DNA of 64,000 nt. Origin: Streptomyces fuscichromogenes. Lineage in GTDB: Bacteria; Actinomycetota; Actinomycetes; Streptomycetales; Streptomycetaceae. How positions within the stretch are numbered: position 1 is the stretch's first letter; each line of letters starts with the position of its first letter. The notes under the pieces are model-generated. The model was given only the letters and a program-made list of their open reading frames with translations. It did no database searches and was not told the DNA's origin. Made by a program: the position numbers and the translations under genes. This document shows, one piece after another, positions 17,272 to 24,893 of the stretch. The stretch is from NCBI RefSeq assembly GCF_014645815.1, contig NZ_BMML01000002.1, forward strand, positions 325,924-389,923, given 5' to 3'.

Positions 17272-18117
17272 TCAGAGCTTCATGGCCGGCGGGTCCACCT
17301 CGACGTGGTCGCCCGTGGCCTTCGCCGCGGCGGTGGTCGTCGTACCGGCGAAGACGAAGCGGTAGTAGCCGCGCTTCGAGGCCTTCACGGTGGTGGACAG
17401 GGCGCCGCCGGTGCCGGAGGTGATGCCCTTGACGTTCTTGTACGTGCCGGTGCCCTCGGCGCGGAACTGGAGGACGACCTTCTGCCCCTTGTACCCCGCG
17501 TACTTGCCGGTGTCCCAGTTCGCCCGGGTCAGCTTGCCCTTGACGGTGATCGTCTTGCCCATGACCGCCGGTTCCGGGGCCGCGTCGACGGTCAGCCTGG
17601 CCGCGCGCTGCACCTTGGCCGTGGTCAGGTTGCCCCAGATGGCCGCGTCGTACTCGGAGCTGAGGAAGTCGTCCGAGACGGTGGCGTCGAGGTGGGCGTA
17701 CAGGCCCCCGGCCTTCCAGGTGGTGGCGTCCGCGGCCTCGTACAGGTACTCGTCCGGGTCGACCGGGATGGTCTCGGTGCAGCTCTCGGTGACCGTGGTG
17801 TCCGTGGTGGCGGTCGCCGTGCAGACGGGCATGACCTCGGGGTCGAGCTCGTTGGCGAGCGACTTCAGCGTGCCGCGGTAGAGCATCACCGCGGCGAACG
17901 TCTTCTTGTTGTCGATGACCAGGTCCGCGGGCCGGGTCAGGGTGTACGTCACCGGCACGTTCACCGTCCTGGTGGTGCCGACGACGATCGCCTTGCCCTT
18001 GTTCACGGTCACGTCGGAGAAGACCAGGTTCGGAGTGGCCGCGGAGGCGGCGGGCGCCGCGAGGCCGGCCAGGGCCAGGGCACCGGACAGGGCGGTGCCT
18101 ATGGCGAGCTTTGTCAT
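17272..18117 (-). CDS. Secreted calcium-free beta-rich protein, function unknown
   Basis: A 281-residue protein with a clear signal peptide (LAGLAAPAASAA, cleavage after about residue 27). The mature part is rich in Thr, Val and Lys, with predicted beta strands. Two Ig-like halves seem present; the second (from about AARLTVDAAPEP) reads like a bacterial surface beta-sandwich, with KVVLQF and YYRFVFAG. Two Cys (VCTATATT...SCTET) could form a disulfide. I do not recognise a family. Start ATG 18117 was preferred; ATG 18129 would add MWGQ. It ends in a strong terminator, so it is probably a single-gene unit. The label beta-rich is inferred from composition; metal binding was not seen. Confidence 0.8.
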   Translation of the reverse strand: MTKLAIGTALSGALALAGLAAPAASAATPNLVFSDVTVNKGKAIVVGTTRTVNVPVTYTLTRPADLVIDNKKTFAAVMLYRGTLKSLANELDPEVMPVCTATATTDTTVTESCTETIPVDPDEYLYEAADATTWKAGGLYAHLDATVSDDFLSSEYDAAIWGNLTTAKVQRAARLTVDAAPEPAVMGKTITVKGKLTRANWDTGKYAGYKGQKVVLQFRAEGTGTYKNVKGITSGTGGALSTTVKASKRGYYRFVFAGTTTTAAAKATGDHVEVDPPAMKL

Positions 18118-18367
18118 CTGTCCCCACATTCGAGACGGGCCCCCGGGCGACGTCGCGCTCCAGAACAAGGACCCGTGATGCGGCGACCATAGATCATCAT
18201 CGAGGCGCGGAGAATGCGGGGGACCTGTGAAGACCATCTGAATCCGGCCGACGGCCGGTTTGTGATCACGGCTGCGTCACGATCTTCGTCCGCGCTGGTC
18301 AAGGCGGTCCTCCGCACAGTTTCCTGCCATGAGATCCGGGCATCGACCAGAGGGACGGGGGAGTCGT

Positions 18368-18904
18368 ATGGCCCACCGGAGGCGGCTGTTCCTGCGGCTG
18401 TCGCTGAAGACCTTCACCGGCGCCGTGCCGATGACGGTGACGTTGTGCGTCATCTCCTTCGTCCAGGACGGCCTCTCCTGGTCGACCCTGCGTGACACGA
18501 CCGGCATCCCGCTGGCCTCGGCGGCGCTCTCCCCGCTGTGGGCGGCCTGGCGGACCCGCTCGCTGGTGCGCGCGGCGCGCGGGCTGGACATCCCGGTCTC
18601 CGAGAACGCCCTCGACCGTACCCAGACGCACATCCTCACCGGTGTCCCGCTGCCCCTCGTCCGTGCCGAACTGGGCGCGGCCCGGCGGGCGTCCGGGGTC
18701 CGCGGCGGCAACCCGGTCGACTTCTCCTGGCGCCCGTTCCGGGGCAGGACGTACGCCGACGGGTCGGTCACCTACGACGAGACCTCGGGGGAGACCCGCG
18801 TCGAGGTCCACGCGGGCAAACGCCTCGGGACCGACACCCCCCTCTTCCAGGGCGCCGTGTTCCTCGCGCTCTGCCAGATAGTGCGCACGCTCGAAGGGCG
18901 CTGA
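18368..18904 (+). CDS. Small membrane-associated protein, function unknown
   Basis: A 178-residue protein. The start ATG at 18368 follows GGGGGAG. The N-terminus is basic (AHRRRLFLRLSLK) and is followed by one or two hydrophobic segments at about 18-55. The C-terminal 110 residues are soluble, with a WRPFRGRTYADGSVTYD stretch. No known motif. It is divergent from the secreted-protein gene and convergent with the Uma2-like gene, 12 bases before that gene's stop. Confidence 0.75.
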   Translation: MAHRRRLFLRLSLKTFTGAVPMTVTLCVISFVQDGLSWSTLRDTTGIPLASAALSPLWAAWRTRSLVRAARGLDIPVSENALDRTQTHILTGVPLPLVRAELGAARRASGVRGGNPVDFSWRPFRGRTYADGSVTYDETSGETRVEVHAGKRLGTDTPLFQGAVFLALCQIVRTLEGR

Positions 18905-18916
18905 GCCGGAGGGCGC

Positions 18917-19537
18917 TCAGTCGCCGAGGAAGGCGGCTGTGTCCAGGGTGGGGTAGGGGGCCGGGAGCGGGAGCGGATCGCCGAGGCTCACCTTCTCGTC
19001 GGTCTTGAAGTAGGCCTCGGTGGGGTCGTCGCCGGGGAGGACGGGGTCGGTGTAGCAGTGGGCGGTCTTCGTGTGGCGGTCGATGAGGACGTAGATCGGG
19101 ACGCCGGCGGCGGCGTAGGCGCGGAACTTGGGGCCGGTGTCGGTTTCGTGGTTGGTCGAGGTGACCTCTCCGACCAGGGTGATCATGTCGGCCGGATACC
19201 AGCCTTTATGTGCTTTGCGGTATGACTCGTCGAGTTCGGTCGCCTTTCGGCGGCGGACGTAGAAGTCCGGGATGAACAGCGCCATGGTCTTGCCGTCCTT
19301 GTGTGCGGCTCGATAGCCGTTGCCCATCCCCGCCAGCTCGAAGCCGGCGTTGAAGAACTGGACGGCCAGTTTGAAGGCGCCGTCGTTGTGGTTGTCGTTC
19401 GGTGTCGGCGGCACGATGGCCATCCCCTCGATGTACTCGGGTCGAATCGGCGCTACCGACGCCTCCTCGATCGCGATCAGCAGATCGATGGGGTCCTGCT
19501 CCGTCATGATCTTCTCCATGATCGGTTCGGCGCTCAT
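18917..19537 (-). CDS. Uma2-family PD-(D/E)xK nuclease-like protein
   Basis: A 206-residue protein of the Uma2 (DUF820) family, very common in streptomycetes. The nuclease core elements are visible: PDFYVRRR, then GEVTSTNHETDTGPKF with Glu and Lys, and YAAAGVPIYVLIDR. The ATG at 19537 has GAGGAGAA 8 bases upstream. No partner gene. The physiological role of Uma2 proteins is not established; catalytic residues seem intact. Confidence 0.88.
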   Translation of the reverse strand: MSAEPIMEKIMTEQDPIDLLIAIEEASVAPIRPEYIEGMAIVPPTPNDNHNDGAFKLAVQFFNAGFELAGMGNGYRAAHKDGKTMALFIPDFYVRRRKATELDESYRKAHKGWYPADMITLVGEVTSTNHETDTGPKFRAYAAAGVPIYVLIDRHTKTAHCYTDPVLPGDDPTEAYFKTDEKVSLGDPLPLPAPYPTLDTAAFLGD

Positions 19538-19578
19538 CCCTGGTTCTCCTCACGCTGACGCCAGGCTAAGCCCGCCAT

Positions 19579-19607
19579 GGGTGCCCCGGCAGAACGATGG
19601 GGCACCC
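19579..19607 (-). terminator. Hairpin after the MscS gene
   Basis: GGGTGCCCC pairs with GGGGCACCC over an 11-base loop, about 64 bases past the MscS stop at 19671. Confidence 0.55.
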
Positions 19608-19670
19608 CGGACGTCGCAAGACGTCGGAATGCCCCACCGTTCACTCGAACGAGTGTCCTGAACCGTTCCG

Positions 19671-20774
19671 CTACTTCCCGGGGGCCGACGACCGCTGCGC
19701 GGCTATCGGCGCCGTCGCCGCCACCTGCGGCGAGTCCGAGTCGGAGAACACCGACGGGGCGGCCACGGCGGTCGTCGGGTCCGCCGGTTCCTCCTCGGAG
19801 AGGCCCGCCGGCGCACCGCCGACGATCCGGATGTCCGCCGCGTCGAACGCCCGCTTGATCCGCCAGCGCAGCTCGCGCTCCACGGTCAGCGCCTTGCCCG
19901 GCATGGTCCTGGCGGAGAGCCGCACGACCATCGAGTCCATGAGGACCGAGTCCAGGCCGAGGATCTGGACCGGGCTCCACAGCAGCTCGTTCCAGGGCTC
20001 CTCCTTGGACATCTTCTCCGCGACCTCGTCCAGCACGGCCCGCACCTGGTCCAGGTCCTCGCTGGGCGGCAGGGTGACGTCCACGCCGGCCGTGGCCCAG
20101 CCCTGCGAGAGGTTGCCGATGCGCTTGATCTCGCCGTTGCGGACGTACCAGATCTCACCGTCGGCGCCGCGCAGCTTGGTCACCCGCAGGCCGACCTCGA
20201 CCACCTCGCCGGAGGCCACCCCCGCGTCGATCGAGTCGCCGACGCCGTACTGGTCCTCCAGGATCATGAACACGCCGGACAGGAAGTCCGTGACCAGGTT
20301 CCGGGCGCCGAAACCGATCGCGACACCGGCGACACCGGCGGAGGCCAGCAGCGGGGCCAGGTCGATCTGGAAGCTGCTCAGCACCATCAGCGCGGCCGTG
20401 CCGAGGATCAGGAAGCTCGCCACCGACCGCAGCACCGACCCGATCGCCTGCGAGCGCTGCCGCCGCCGCTCGGCGTTGACCAGCAGCCCGCCGAGGGTGG
20501 TGCCCTCCGCCGACTCGGCCGTCCGGTTCATCCGTTCGATGAACTTGGTGATCGCCCGCAGCACGACGTTTCTGAGCACCACCGCGATCACCACGACCAG
20601 CAGCACCTTCAGGCCTATCGCCAGCCAGGTCGACCAGTTCTGCTCGACCCAGCTGGCCGTGTTGGCGGCGCTCTCCTGGGCGTCCTGGAGCGTGGGGACG
20701 GTCGTTGTCGACGACTCCGAGGGGGTCGGCGACGGCGACGAACCGGCGGCCAGTAGGACGGCGGGCAAGGACAC
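19671..20774 (-). CDS. Mechanosensitive ion channel, MscS family
   Basis: A 367-residue membrane protein. An N-terminal Ser/Thr/Pro-rich exported stretch is followed by three membrane segments (STWLAIGLKVLLVVVIAVVL, then one near FLILGTAALMVL, and the pore helix PLLASAGVAGVAIGFGARNL). The pore helix shows the Gly/Ala packing typical of MscS. The beta domain and C-terminal region follow, ending in a long acidic/Pro tail. The GTG at 20774 follows GGAGG. It should open under membrane tension and release solutes on osmotic downshock. Confidence 0.92.
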   Translation of the reverse strand: MSLPAVLLAAGSSPSPTPSESSTTTVPTLQDAQESAANTASWVEQNWSTWLAIGLKVLLVVVIAVVLRNVVLRAITKFIERMNRTAESAEGTTLGGLLVNAERRRQRSQAIGSVLRSVASFLILGTAALMVLSSFQIDLAPLLASAGVAGVAIGFGARNLVTDFLSGVFMILEDQYGVGDSIDAGVASGEVVEVGLRVTKLRGADGEIWYVRNGEIKRIGNLSQGWATAGVDVTLPPSEDLDQVRAVLDEVAEKMSKEEPWNELLWSPVQILGLDSVLMDSMVVRLSARTMPGKALTVERELRWRIKRAFDAADIRIVGGAPAGLSEEEPADPTTAVAAPSVFSDSDSPQVAATAPIAAQRSSAPGK

Positions 20775-21142
20775 GACGGGTACCTCCAGGCGGTGCGTTA
20801 CTGCCCTCCGGTACGGCGTTCAAGGTCAGATACGGCGTTCCAGGTCACGGAAAGGTCACCGGACGGACAGGAACACCACACTAACGGGGCATTGTGTGTG
20901 GGCCCGGCCGATACGGGAAGGAGAGACCGTCCTCACGCCCGCTCCTTACTCCCGCCGGAACGGGCCCGCCCGCGAACAGGCCCGCTTGAAAAGGGGTGCG
21001 ACCGGGGGATGAATGCGGTGTGGTCGAAAACACTCCCAGCCCGTTACCGGGAGATGGTGGCGCGTCCACCAGCCAGGAGGGGAGACTGGCCACAGATCGT
21101 CCCGGCGCGAGCCACGCGCCGCCGACGCCCAAGGAGGCACCC
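20775..21142. other. Divergent promoter region between mscS-type and HNH genes
   Basis: This 368-base stretch contains a 19-bp tandem direct repeat (TACGGCGTTCAAGGTCA at 20812 and TACGGCGTTCCAGGTCA at 20831), which could be a regulator site for the MscS gene. Otherwise I see no gene and no clear promoter. Confidence 0.5.
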
Positions 21143-21679
21143 GTGCCGCATGTCCTGGTCCTCAACGCGTCGTACGAGCCGCTCGGCGTCGTACCGCTCC
21201 GCCGCGCGCTCGTCCTCGTCCTGGAGAACAAGGCAGTCGCCTTGGAGGAATCCGGCGCCTATATGCACAGCGCAACCGTCACAGTCTCCGCACCCAGCGT
21301 GGTCCGGCTCAAGCGATTCGTGCGGGTTCCCTACCGGGGGCCCGTTCCTCTCACCCGCCGGGCGCTCTTCGCGCGTGACGGGGGCCGGTGCATGTACTGC
21401 GGTGGCGTCGCAACCAGCGTCGACCACGTCATCCCGCGCAGTCGCGGGGGTCAGCACGTCTGGGACAACGTGGTGGCGTCCTGCCGTCGCTGCAACCACG
21501 TCAAGGCCGACCGGCATCTCTTCGAGATCGGCTGGCGACTGCGGCACAAACCAGCCCCGCCCACCGGCCTCGCCTGGCGCATCATCGGGACCGGCCATAG
21601 GGACCCGCGCTGGCTGCCGTACTTGCAGCCGTACGGCGCGGACGACGCCCTGGCCCGGATCGACGGCATCTCCGCCTGA
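21143..21679 (+). CDS. HNH endonuclease
   Basis: A 178-residue HNH nuclease. The core is CMYCGG...SVDHVIPRSRGG...WDNVVASCRRCNHVKADR, with two CxxC pairs holding a structural zinc and the catalytic His in DHV. The N-terminus begins PHVLVLNASYEPLGV. The GTG at 21143 was chosen because AAGGAGG lies 5 bases before it; a longer frame upstream has no ribosome site. This HNH subgroup is widespread as a stand-alone gene in actinobacteria and its role is unclear; no restriction or phage gene is adjacent. Confidence 0.92.
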   Translation: MPHVLVLNASYEPLGVVPLRRALVLVLENKAVALEESGAYMHSATVTVSAPSVVRLKRFVRVPYRGPVPLTRRALFARDGGRCMYCGGVATSVDHVIPRSRGGQHVWDNVVASCRRCNHVKADRHLFEIGWRLRHKPAPPTGLAWRIIGTGHRDPRWLPYLQPYGADDALARIDGISA

Positions 21680-21698
21680 CGATCCGGGCCTTCGCATA

Positions 21699-21726
21699 CC
21701 CCGTGGCTGTCCGTTCAGCCACGGGG
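21699..21726 (+). terminator. Terminator of the HNH gene
   Basis: A 10-bp perfect stem CCCCGTGGCT / AGCCACGGGG lies 20 bases past the stop. Confidence 0.75.
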
Positions 21727-21887
21727 CCCTTCGGCACGCGCACCCCGTACGACGAACAGCGCACCGCCCACCGCGAACGCCCCCGGCGCCACGGCCCGGG
21801 CGCCCGGTCGCGCCCCCGGGCGCACCGGCCACGCCCGCACCGTCACCGCGCTTCCGCGCGCCCCGGAGGCCGGACATCCGTCGGCGG

Positions 21888-23261
21888 TCATGCGTAGCGC
21901 AGCTCCGCCGGTTGCACCGAGCGGTGCAACAGCGGAAGGGCGGTGGCCGCCGCCAGCAGACAGGCGCCGTAGACCGCGAGCGGAACCAGCAGGGCCGGGT
22001 ACGGCACGCCCGGCACGGTGTACCTCGTGGCGGTGCAGGCGTACCAGGCGCCGATCGCCATGCCGCCGGTGCCCGCCACCAGGACCGCCGGGGCCAGCGG
22101 CAGCGCGGTCTCCAGGAGCAGCGCCCGGCCCAGCACACCGCGAGGCACTCCGGCGGCGGCCTGCGCGGCCAGGTCCCGGCGCCGGGTGGCCAGCGACTCG
22201 GCGGTGCCGACGGCGAGAGCGGACAGGACGATCGCCAGGGCGACGAGGATCGCGGCAGCCGTGAGGTCCAGACCCGTCGTGTAGTACGTGCGGTCCCTGC
22301 CGAGGTTGTCCGCCCCGTCCATGGCGTGCAGAACGGCGAGCAGTACCTCCCGCACCCCCATGAATCCCGTGCCCACGACGGTCACCAGCAGCACGGCCGC
22401 GTGCGTGCGGGCCGCCGCCCACGGGTCGTCGCGCAGTCGTTCCGCCGCGATCAGCACCGCCGGACTCCCGGTGCGGGCGGCGAGCGCCGAGCCCAGCCGC
22501 CGGGACGACCAGCCCGCCAGCCACACCGCCGAGGCGCCGACCAGCAGACACACCGCGAAGGCCGTGACCGGCCCGAGGGCGAACCCGACCAGGGGGAACG
22601 CGAACGGATCACCGGTGAACGCGGCCACCGCGACCAGCACCGCCAGTACGGCCAGCAGCCCCGTCGCCACCTGGAACGCCCGCCCCGGACCCCTGGCCGG
22701 CCGCACCCGTCGGATCCGGCCCAGCGGCGAGGCCGCCACCCGGCGCAGCGCCAGGGCGCTCACGGCCGCGCCCAGCACTGGCACCAGCACGGCCACCACA
22801 GTGATGTCGACCCAGGCCAGGGGGTCGGGACGGTGCCACAGGCGCAGCAGGACCGGCACCGAGCACACGGTGGCCGCGGCCGAACCGGCCAGGCAGGCCG
22901 GCCCCGACTCCAGCGCCGCGATCCGCCGCACCTGCGCGGGCGTGGCCCCCGCCAGCCGTAGCGCGGCCAGCCGCCGGTCGCGGTGCACCGCGCCGACCCG
23001 CGCGCACTGCCCGAGGAACCCGAGCACCGGGACGAACAGCAGCATCAGCGCGGTGATCACTCCGTTGCGGGTGCCGGGCTGGTCGAGCAGCCCGGCACCG
23101 ACCGACATGCTGTACTGCGAGTCCATCGGGACGAGGACCGCGATCACCTGCCCGATACCGGTCGCCAGCGCCGCCCCGATCGCCGTCAGCAGAACCCGCC
23201 ACCACTCCCGCCGGTCCGACCCCCGCGTGAGCAGCAACGCCAGGCGCAGCTCCGTCCTCAC
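21888..23261 (-). CDS. FtsX-like ABC transporter permease
   Basis: A 457-residue membrane protein with about eight to ten hydrophobic segments and the duplicated FtsX/MacB layout: after the first half comes a loop with RRDRRLAALRLAGATPAQVRR, and the second half repeats ATRRRDLAAQAAAGVPR. These cytoplasmic loops contact the ATPase. It overlaps the ATPase gene by four bases (ATGA), so the two are translationally coupled. Predicted to export a lipid, peptide or drug; substrate unknown. Confidence 0.9.
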   Translation of the reverse strand: MRTELRLALLLTRGSDRREWWRVLLTAIGAALATGIGQVIAVLVPMDSQYSMSVGAGLLDQPGTRNGVITALMLLFVPVLGFLGQCARVGAVHRDRRLAALRLAGATPAQVRRIAALESGPACLAGSAAATVCSVPVLLRLWHRPDPLAWVDITVVAVLVPVLGAAVSALALRRVAASPLGRIRRVRPARGPGRAFQVATGLLAVLAVLVAVAAFTGDPFAFPLVGFALGPVTAFAVCLLVGASAVWLAGWSSRRLGSALAARTGSPAVLIAAERLRDDPWAAARTHAAVLLVTVVGTGFMGVREVLLAVLHAMDGADNLGRDRTYYTTGLDLTAAAILVALAIVLSALAVGTAESLATRRRDLAAQAAAGVPRGVLGRALLLETALPLAPAVLVAGTGGMAIGAWYACTATRYTVPGVPYPALLVPLAVYGACLLAAATALPLLHRSVQPAELRYA

Positions 23262-23956
23262 GCCGCCACCCCCGCCGGCGCCACGGTCCCGTCGCTGAGC
23301 CGCACCTCGCGGTCCGCGTACGCCGCGACCTGGGCGTCATGCGTGATCAGCAGCACGGCCGTGCCCGACTCACGGGCCGTGTGCACCAGCGACGTCATCA
23401 CCTGCTCGCTCGCCAGCGAGTCCAGCGCCCCCGTCGGCTCGTCCGCGAAGACCACCTTCGGGCCGGTCGCCAGCGCCCGGGCCAGGGCGGCACGCTGCGC
23501 CTGGCCGCCGCTCATCTCGCCCGGCCGCAGCCCCTCCTGTCCGCGCACCCCGAACCGCTCCAGCCACGCGCCGGCCCGCACCCGGGCCTCGGCGCGGGCC
23601 GCTCCGGCCAGCATCAGCGGCAGCGCCACGTTGTCGAGGGCGGTCAGTTCGGGGATCAGCTGCCCGAACTGGAAGACCACGCCGAAGTCGGAGCGCCGCA
23701 GCTCGCTCAGCCGCCTCTCCGGCAGCTGGTCGAGCCGCGACCCGTCGTAGGTCACCGCCCCCGCGTCCGGTCGTACGATCCCGGCCAGACAGTGCAGCAG
23801 CGTGGACTTGCCACTGCCGCTGGCTCCCGTCACGGCGAGGATCTCGCCCACGCGCAACTCGACGGAGGCGCCGCGCAGTGCCTCCGTCCTGCCATGCGCC
23901 TTGACGAGGTCCCGGCCCGCCAGAAGCGGGACCGAGGAGTCCCCCTGGTTGCTCAT
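23258..23956 (-). CDS. ABC transporter ATP-binding protein, MacB/LolD type
   Basis: A 232-residue ATPase. Walker A is GASGSGKST (about 43-51), Q-loop FQFGQL, signature SGGQAQR, Walker B VVFADEPTGALDS, H-loop THD. The ADEPTGALD form is typical of the MacB/FtsE exporter class. The gene overlaps both neighbours by four bases (PadR gene upstream, permease downstream), so the three form one operon likely induced when the PadR regulator is released. Confidence 0.93.
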   Translation of the reverse strand: MSNQGDSSVPLLAGRDLVKAHGRTEALRGASVELRVGEILAVTGASGSGKSTLLHCLAGIVRPDAGAVTYDGSRLDQLPERRLSELRRSDFGVVFQFGQLIPELTALDNVALPLMLAGAARAEARVRAGAWLERFGVRGQEGLRPGEMSGGQAQRAALARALATGPKVVFADEPTGALDSLASEQVMTSLVHTARESGTAVLLITHDAQVAAYADREVRLSDGTVAPAGVAA

Positions 23957-24486
23957 GCTGCGTCGACCTCCGCGGTCAGAGTGGTCAGCCGGGCCGCCGT
24001 GGTGTTCATCCAGCGGAGGTCGGCATCGAGGTGGTTGAGGGCGTAGTCCGCCGAGAGCACGGTCGCCAGATCGGCGCCCGGGACCGTCTTCACGGCCGTG
24101 AGCTCCCGCATCCGCTCCATGTGAGCGGCGCGCTGGGTGCGCAGATAGGCGGCCGGATCGCCACCGGCCAGGATCGAGACGACGACCTTCGCGAAGATCT
24201 CGTTCGCCACGAAAGGCGCGGGCGGCGCGATCTCCCCGGCCCAGCGGGTCAGTTCACGTGCCCCGCCGTCCGTCGACCGGTACAGCGTCCGCTCCGGCCC
24301 CCCGTCGGCGTCGGTCCCCTCGACCTCGGCGAGTCCGTCCCGGACCAGGCGTTGCAGGGTCGTGTACACCTGCCCGTAGGCCAGCGGACGGGCCTGCGGA
24401 AAGCGTTCGTCGTGGCGCCTCTTGAGGTCGTAGCCATGGCTCGGCCCCGCCTCCAGCAGCCCCAGAAGGATGTGCCGGGTACTCAT
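23953..24486 (-). CDS. PadR-family transcriptional regulator
   Basis: A 177-residue PadR regulator. The winged helix has the hallmark ILLGLLEAGPSHGYDLKRR, then QVYTTLQRLVRDGLAEVE, and a helical C-terminal dimerisation domain. I chose ATG 24486 (MSTRHILL); the longer frame lacks support. It heads the operon PadR-ATPase-permease and probably represses it in the absence of a drug-like ligand. A candidate operator is immediately upstream. Confidence 0.92.
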   Translation of the reverse strand: MSTRHILLGLLEAGPSHGYDLKRRHDERFPQARPLAYGQVYTTLQRLVRDGLAEVEGTDADGGPERTLYRSTDGGARELTRWAGEIAPPAPFVANEIFAKVVVSILAGGDPAAYLRTQRAAHMERMRELTAVKTVPGADLATVLSADYALNHLDADLRWMNTTAARLTTLTAEVDAA

Positions 24487-24492
24487 GGGAGC

Positions 24493-24517
24493 CAGTATGC
24501 ACCAGATACATGTACTG
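24493..24517. promoter_or_regulatory. Candidate PadR operator
   Basis: CAGTA at 24493-24497 and TACTG at 24513-24517 form an inverted repeat that contains the palindrome TACATGTA (24507-24514). It starts 7 bases upstream of the padR-like start codon. Binding is inferred. Confidence 0.45.
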
Positions 24518-24683
24518 AGTGAATAGTGACCTTCCCCGGAAAACCGACCGAAGGCCCGGGGCGGAGTCCATCGCGTCGCAGGGCTGATCGCCGTCCGCGG
24601 GGGAGTGCCCCCGCAGCGACGGGGTAGGCCTGCTCTGACCCGGCATACGCCCCCGCACCCGACGACATGACTAGGAGGCCACC

Positions 24684-24893
24684 GTGGCCGCAACGGTTCG
24701 TCATCCGATCCCGGCCCAGTGCAAACCCGTGGTGGAGACCGCGGAGGAGCCCCACCTGCGCGTGTCCGGCGCCGAGGGCGCCCAGGCACAGGCGCCGCTG
24801 ACCAGCGAGCCTCCGCTGCCCGACGCCGAGCCCCTCACCAGCGAACCGCCGCTCGCCGACGCGGCCCCGCTGACCAGCGAGCCGGGGTTGTAG
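24684..24893 (+). CDS. Small repeat protein (69 aa) upstream of malQ, function unknown
   Basis: A 69-residue ORF with a strong ribosome site (AGGAGG 5 bases before the GTG). The first half is ordinary; the second half consists of three degenerate 12-residue repeats, PLTSEPPLPDAE, PLTSEPPLADAA and PLTSEPGL. Its TAG stop directly abuts the malQ ATG, and malQ has no ribosome site of its own, so translation of malQ probably depends on it. No family recognised. The Thr/Glu-containing repeats recall RiPP core repeats, but no maturation enzyme is nearby. Confidence 0.7.
   Translation: MAATVRHPIPAQCKPVVETAEEPHLRVSGAEGAQAQAPLTSEPPLPDAEPLTSEPPLADAAPLTSEPGL

Noticed and set aside
18917..21679. A defence island formed by the Uma2-like nuclease and the HNH nuclease.
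   Set aside because: They are separated by an MscS gene, and both families are common stand-alone genes in streptomycetes; no helicase, methylase or sensor gene is near.
24684..24893. A RiPP biosynthetic cluster around the PLTSEP repeat peptide.
   Set aside because: No ATP-grasp, cyclase, radical SAM or dedicated peptidase gene is within reach, and malQ is a housekeeping gene.
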